Shown here: positions 60,146-64,000 of the stretch, one piece after another | How the letters are laid out: every line of letters starts with the position of its first letter | Numbering within the stretch: position 1 is the first letter of the stretch | Source of the DNA: an uncultured Eubacteriales bacterium | GTDB taxonomy: Bacteria > Bacillota > Clostridia > Peptostreptococcales > Anaerovoracaceae | Assembly: GCA_900545135.1 (NCBI GenBank) | Contig: UQXL01000003.1 | Coordinates: forward strand, 50,010-114,009 | Direction of reading: 5' to 3' | Length of the DNA stretch: 64,000 bases | Program-made: the position numbers and the translations under genes | The notes under the pieces: model-generated | What the model was told of the DNA's origin: nothing | Seen by the model: the letters and a program-made list of their open reading frames with translations, nothing else | Databases searched by the model: none

Positions 60146-60761
60146 CTTTTAACAATTCCTCCAGTTTCCTGTAAATGTCAAGTTTTATTTCTTCTATGCT
60201 GCGGCTGGCGTCTATACTCACGATCCTGTCAGGATATCGTTTTTCAAGTTCCAAGTACCCTTCAAAGGTTCTGACATGAAAATCGTCTTCTTCCATTTCC
60301 AGCCTGTCCTGCTGATCTTCTTTGATTCTTCTCCGGCCTACTCTCGGATCCATCTTCATGAGAAAAGTGACGTCGGGCATGCAGCCTTCTATGGCGAATC
60401 CATTGATCACAGCTACTGGCTCGCCCAGCCCTCTTCCGTATCCCTGATACGCTATGCTGGAGTCGACAAATCTGTCGCATACGACTATCTTGCCTTCCGC
60501 GAGTGCCGGTCTTATGACCTGGGCGACATGCTGCGCTCTTGCAGCCGCGTAAAGCAGTGCTTCCGTCATATCCGACATTTCTCTGAGATTTCTGTCAAGA
60601 ATTATTTCCCTGAGTTTTTCGCCTATCGGCGTTCCTCCCGGTTCTCTCGTAAAGACGATATCTATTCCCTTTTCCTCAAAAAATCTTTTTATATTCTCTA
60701 TCTGCGTAGATTTTCCCGAACCGTCAGATCCCTCTATGGAAATGAACAAACCCTTTCTCAT
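60132..60761 (-). CDS. tmk: Thymidylate kinase
   Basis: Makes dTDP from dTMP. P-loop EGSDGSGKSTQ (8-18), DR(F/Y) motif VVCDRFVDSSIAYQG (about 91-105) and lid region RVGRRRIKEDQQ. 209 aa. GGAG precedes ATG. First of the tmk-holB-ricT-trmN6 set. Confidence 0.95.
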   Translation of the reverse strand: MRKGLFISIEGSDGSGKSTQIENIKRFFEEKGIDIVFTREPGGTPIGEKLREIILDRNLREMSDMTEALLYAAARAQHVAQVIRPALAEGKIVVCDRFVDSSIAYQGYGRGLGEPVAVINGFAIEGCMPDVTFLMKMDPRVGRRRIKEDQQDRLEMEEDDFHVRTFEGYLELEKRYPDRIVSIDASRSIEEIKLDIYRKLEELLKGVSW

Positions 60762-61019
60762 CGCTTACTCCGTGTTTATAATATTGTATCTTGGTATCCT
60801 GTTCAGAATACCTGGGCTTTCACCCAACACAGCGGCACGCCCTGCCCGGCATGACGCCCTGTCAGCATGTTTTCCCTTCTGCGCCAGTTTGCGGCCGGGC
60901 GTTCTCGCTTCTGCGCAAGCTGAAAGCCTTCCGCCGCACAATTTTGTCGTCGTACGAGCATTTAACTGCGCGAGCATTGAGCCGCTCGAACATTGATTAT
61001 TTGTTTTTACTGCTTTCTG

Positions 61020-61124
61020 CTATTTCCTGCCAAGCTCATCAACCAGCTTCTTGAGAAAATGGTAGCATACGACCGCCAAAGGAACGCAGATCAGAACTGC
61101 AAATATTATTTTTACTGCTGTCAT
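61020..61124 (-). CDS. 34-aa single-span membrane protein
   Basis: A short gene with a very strong ribosome binding site (GGAGGAAAGGAG, 5 bases before ATG). The product has a hydrophobic helix (about 5-22, IIFAVLICVPLAVV) followed by a basic/acidic tail (HFLKKLVDELGRK). Small proteins of this shape with a KLVDE-type tail are frequent in Firmicutes but uncharacterised. It lies about 260 bases upstream of tmk on the same strand. Nothing else is seen between 60762 and 61019. Confidence 0.6.
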   Translation of the reverse strand: MTAVKIIFAVLICVPLAVVCYHFLKKLVDELGRK

Positions 61125-61241
61125 TTTGCTCCTTTCCTCCAAACTAGCCTTGGTCGCGAGTTTAAAAAATCCATCATATCGCTTGGCAGTGTCCGCCATG
61201 CGCTTAATGGTATCTGCCTGCCGGTGTCTGCCTGCCAGCTC

Positions 61242-61814
61242 AATGTTGCATAATTTAAATATTTCCTGAAATATTACAACATTTCTGCTATTTTTAAAAT
61301 TCTTTATGGCGTGAAAACGGCCAATGTTGTAAAATTTCTCAATTTCTCAGAATTCTACAACATGAATCCGAAATTCTGTTGTATTTTTTTAATTTTTTTA
61401 TAAAATTTACAACATCACTCTATTTCTCTGTTGATTTAGAGCTGTATCGTGGCTGCAATGTTGTAAAATATAGTGGTTATTAAAAAATTCTGCAACATCG
61501 GACTCATACTGACGTCATCCAGTCAAGCAAACGGCGTTTCAATGAGCGCTATCCTTTCATGCCTTTCGGCACGCCGAATAATATAATGTTTGGTTTATAA
61601 TGCTGCGCCATTTGTAATATTATGGGAAATGTTGTACAATTTTTTGTTTTGGCTGATTTTTGACAACATTTTTTAAAAAATGTGTTGGCAAATTTGCCAT
61701 AAATCCGAAAAATGTACAACATCGACACAATTCGACTCACTGAAACTTCTAAAATCATGAGATCCTTTTTTAAAATGTTGTCATTTCATCAACATATTTA
61801 ATTTTTGCCAACAT
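61242..61814. repeat. Array of seven TGTTGTA/TACAACA palindromic units
   Basis: Units at 61242-61284, 61323-61362, 61377-61414, 61457-61498, 61628-61670, 61683-61722 and 61773-61814, each 38-45 bases with ATGTTGTAAAATT-type left and AATTCTACAACAT-type right arms; the last three are more diverged. A weak eighth copy is at about 61970-62020. Arm variants often match as compensatory pairs (TTGTA with TACAA, TTGCA with TGCAA). The 61125-62205 interval has no credible gene. Confidence 0.8.
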
Positions 61815-61981
61815 CATGCCAAAAGCTGAACAAATCATTTTGCATTTTGCATCATCATCCCTTTCAGCTCAATATGCCGAGCTAAAGAGATCTAGCCTCA
61901 CTGAAACGCCCTCCAGTCAGCCAAACGGCGTTTCAATGGCCGCTTCCTTGCGGCAACGCCGAACAATACGATGTTGGGTTC
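61519..61981. repeat. Diverged direct repeat of about 70 bp within the palindrome array
   Basis: CCAGTCAAGCAAACGGCGTT (61519 onward, to about 61596) recurs as CCAGTCAGCCAAACGGCGTT (61913-61981). Both continue TTCAATG, then (C)ACGCCGAA, AAT/CAATA and ATGTTKGGTT. Each copy contains an ACGGCGT/ACGCCG inverted repeat. Confidence 0.7.
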
Positions 61982-62084
61982 ATTATACCACATATATAAA
62001 AATAAAGAAAGTGCAACATTGCATCCTATCCGTTCGTCAACCACTTCAACCCACTTCTTTTCACATGCTTTGCCAAATAAAAAC

Positions 62085-62126
62085 GCCGGACGATTTCAGC
62101 AAGCTTATTCGCTTGGAAAGTCCGGC
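62085..62126. terminator. Bidirectional terminator after yitT-like gene
   Basis: GCCGGAC/GTCCGGC outer stem with inner CAAGC/GCTTG; T-rich runs on both sides. Confidence 0.75.
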
Positions 62127-62205
62127 TTTTGTTTTTTTCATTATATTTACTTGCTCTTTAACTTACTTCTTTAATTGTCCTCCGTAAGGCCTTATGCGTG
62201 ATTTT

Positions 62206-63057
62206 TTATGCTGCTTTAAAGCCTTCGCCCACCACTTCGTTGGAATCCATAATTATTATGAATGCATCAGGGTCGACGCTCGTAGCCGCTGTTCTTACGG
62301 CGAACATCTGCTTATTGCTGCAGGCGCACATGACAACTTCTCTTTCTTCTTCCGAATAACTTCCCTGAGCTTTTATGAAGGTACAGCCTCGTTCGGTTGT
62401 TTCGTTGATTTTCCGTGCCACCTCGCTAGGCTTGCTGGTCACTATCAGTGTCATTTTTCCTACGGAAAGACCGCACATAACCTTATCCATCACTGCAGAC
62501 ATTATAAAGCTTATGATCATGCCGTATATTAGATTTTCAACCTGTCTAGAAACGGCTACCGTACCTATCAGGATTACGAATGCTTCGAGAACGAAAGATA
62601 TTCCTCCTATCGTAAGGTGCGGATGTGCTTTTCGCACCGACATCACAATGAAGTCCATTCCCCCTGTCGATGAATTTCTCATATAGATAATACCGTATCC
62701 TATTCCCGACAAAACCCCGGCGCATATAGCTGCCAGCAGCTTATCACCGCTGAACAGAGGGAACATCGGCGCTACCATATCTATTATCAGCGATGTTATT
62801 ATTATAGTTTTTACCGACCTTATAAGAAAGCCCTTTCCTAAAGCCTTGTAGCAAATTATAGCGATAGGTATGTTCATCAGCATTGATGAAATTCCTATCG
62901 GAACTCCGAAAAGGTGATAGAATATCAGCGCGATTCCGCTTATTCCCACCATGGGAAACTCAGCAGTTACAGTAAAGTTATATGTTCCTAATCCAATGAG
63001 AATACCAGCGATTATATCAATCGCAATATCTTTAGCTAAATTTTTAACTGTTTTCAT
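62206..63057 (-). CDS. YitT-family membrane protein (DUF161 + DUF2179)
   Basis: A 283-aa protein with six hydrophobic segments (about 10-200) including GISGIALIFYHLFGVPIG and SSTGGMDFI, and a C-terminal cytosolic DUF2179 domain (about 205-283, RGCTFIKAQGSYS, EVVMCACS, DPDAFIIIMD). Family members are widespread in Firmicutes and of unknown transport function. ATG at 63057 lies 8 bases after GGAGG; an upstream ATG in the site itself is rejected. Upstream (63058-63373) I see only a 16-bp palindrome CTGCTTTTAAAAGCAG at 63223-63238. Confidence 0.88.
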   Translation of the reverse strand: MKTVKNLAKDIAIDIIAGILIGLGTYNFTVTAEFPMVGISGIALIFYHLFGVPIGISSMLMNIPIAIICYKALGKGFLIRSVKTIIITSLIIDMVAPMFPLFSGDKLLAAICAGVLSGIGYGIIYMRNSSTGGMDFIVMSVRKAHPHLTIGGISFVLEAFVILIGTVAVSRQVENLIYGMIISFIMSAVMDKVMCGLSVGKMTLIVTSKPSEVARKINETTERGCTFIKAQGSYSEEEREVVMCACSNKQMFAVRTAATSVDPDAFIIIMDSNEVVGEGFKAA

Positions 63058-63373
63058 TTCATGTACCTCCATTTTAAAATACAAAACTCGCCTTTACATG
63101 ACTTTCGTCTAAGCGCTGCAAACAAGTTTTAAGAGCGGCCGAAAACCGTATTCTCGGCGATTTCAAGACCACAGACTTTCATTTCTTGCAGCCAGACGAA
63201 TGTCTCTAAGATAACTTAAAATCTGCTTTTAAAAGCAGTACAGCGTTATTAAAAAGGAGGCCTTAGCAGAAACCTTCGCTTTCCGGGCTGCCTTCAGACA
63301 CAGCCATAGGTAAATTACAAAATATGAAGTCATACGTATTTTTCATGTCTCGGCAACTCCTTTCTAAGCGAAA

Positions 63374-63401
63374 AAAATAGAGCGCTTTTACGCTCTATTT
63401 T
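63374..63401 (-). terminator. rRNA operon terminator
   Basis: Perfect stem AAAATAGAGCG/CGCTCTATTTT, six-base loop and further Ts on the minus strand. Confidence 0.9.
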
Positions 63402-63408
63402 CTAGTCA

Positions 63409-63526
63409 AACCGGCAACGACCTACATTCCCAGGCAGCTTCCCGCCAAGTATTATCGGCGCTGGAGAGCTTAACTTCTGTGTTCGAGATGGGAACAGGTG
63501 TATCCTCTCCGCTATCGTCACCGGAT
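63409..63526 (-). rRNA. rrf: 5S rRNA
   Basis: Minus strand carries the 5S signature CCCATCTCGAACACAGAAGTTAAGC-type core (CGAACACAGAAGTTAAGC), with pairing ends CCGGTGACGA and TCGTTGCCGG. Ends are approximate to a few bases. Confidence 0.95.
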
Positions 63527-63655
63527 TAATAAGCTCACCCGATTTGTGAAACAAATCGTTGGTGGCTTTTATGCTGGCGATTCCCTCGGCTTTAGCCGGT
63601 CTGGAATCTCTCTTCCTTTCAACTGAATGAGTACCAAAGTCTCTCTTTCTAAACC

Positions 63656-64000
<345 letters not shown>

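Noticed and set aside
61242..61814. Repeat array resembling a CRISPR
   Set aside because: Units are internally palindromic, diverged and irregularly spaced, there are no constant spacers, and no cas genes occur in the window.

Overview
The window (about 47% G+C by eye) looks like the chromosome of an endospore-forming, low-to-mid G+C anaerobic Firmicute of class Clostridia, probably a gut species. Evidence: the ylxM-ffh-rpsP-khpA-rimM-trmD block followed by sepF-yggT-divIVA-lspA-rluD, the tmk-holB-ricT-trmN6 block with an abrB gene nearby, spoIID, spmA/spmB, class III fructose bisphosphatase, two-subunit Fe-S fumarase, sigma-54 activators with PAS domains, and a choloylglycine-hydrolase-family enzyme. 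An Anaerovoracaceae-like lineage is a guess; the partial 23S rRNA at the right edge would settle it.

Layout. 0-9.1 kb: housekeeping translation and cell-division genes, almost all on the minus strand and read from a promoter near 9.1 kb. 9.3-12.6 kb: accessory patch with a compact type I toxin-antitoxin locus, a phage-type amidase, an IS3-family element and an array of palindromic repeats. 12.8-16.2 kb: phosphodiesterase, D-serine ammonia-lyase with a metal-sensing ArsR repressor, nitroreductase. 16.3-21 kb: XRE-DUF3169-ABC-2 exporter operon with an operator array. 21.4-31.5 kb: catabolic island of a deacetylase, two YtcJ-like amidohydrolases, a dimethylargininase-like hydrolase, two paralogous sigma-54 activators and an APC permease, with two near-perfect sigma-54 promoters and palindromes at enhancer distance. 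31.9-38.5 kb: MarR-controlled heterodimeric ABC exporter and a P1B-ATPase with a separate metallochaperone. 38.5-46.5 kb: patatin, two cysteine-rich InlB-repeat proteins, nitroreductases (one a pseudogene), a MATE exporter with a riboswitch-like leader, a second structured-RNA candidate, and a frameshifted phage-type nuclease gene. 46.7-63 kb: tRNA-Arg and tRNA-Leu, epoxyqueuosine-reductase-like protein, Ntn hydrolase, fumarase, Fbp, SpoIID/MurA, AbrB, SpmAB, the tmk block, a repeat-rich 1 kb intergenic region and YitT. The right edge holds the 5S and the 3' end of 23S rRNA of an operon on the minus strand.

The most interesting signals are: (1) the convergent toxin/antitoxin pair at 9.33-9.70 kb, with both promoters and a shared bidirectional terminator visible; (2) a dispersed family of about 13 imperfect palindromes bounded by TGTTGTA/TACAACA in four intergenic regions; (3) the sigma-54 catabolic island of unknown substrate; (4) two RNA elements upstream of the MATE gene, one fitting a guanidine-IV-like attenuator and one cloverleaf-like with its own promoter.
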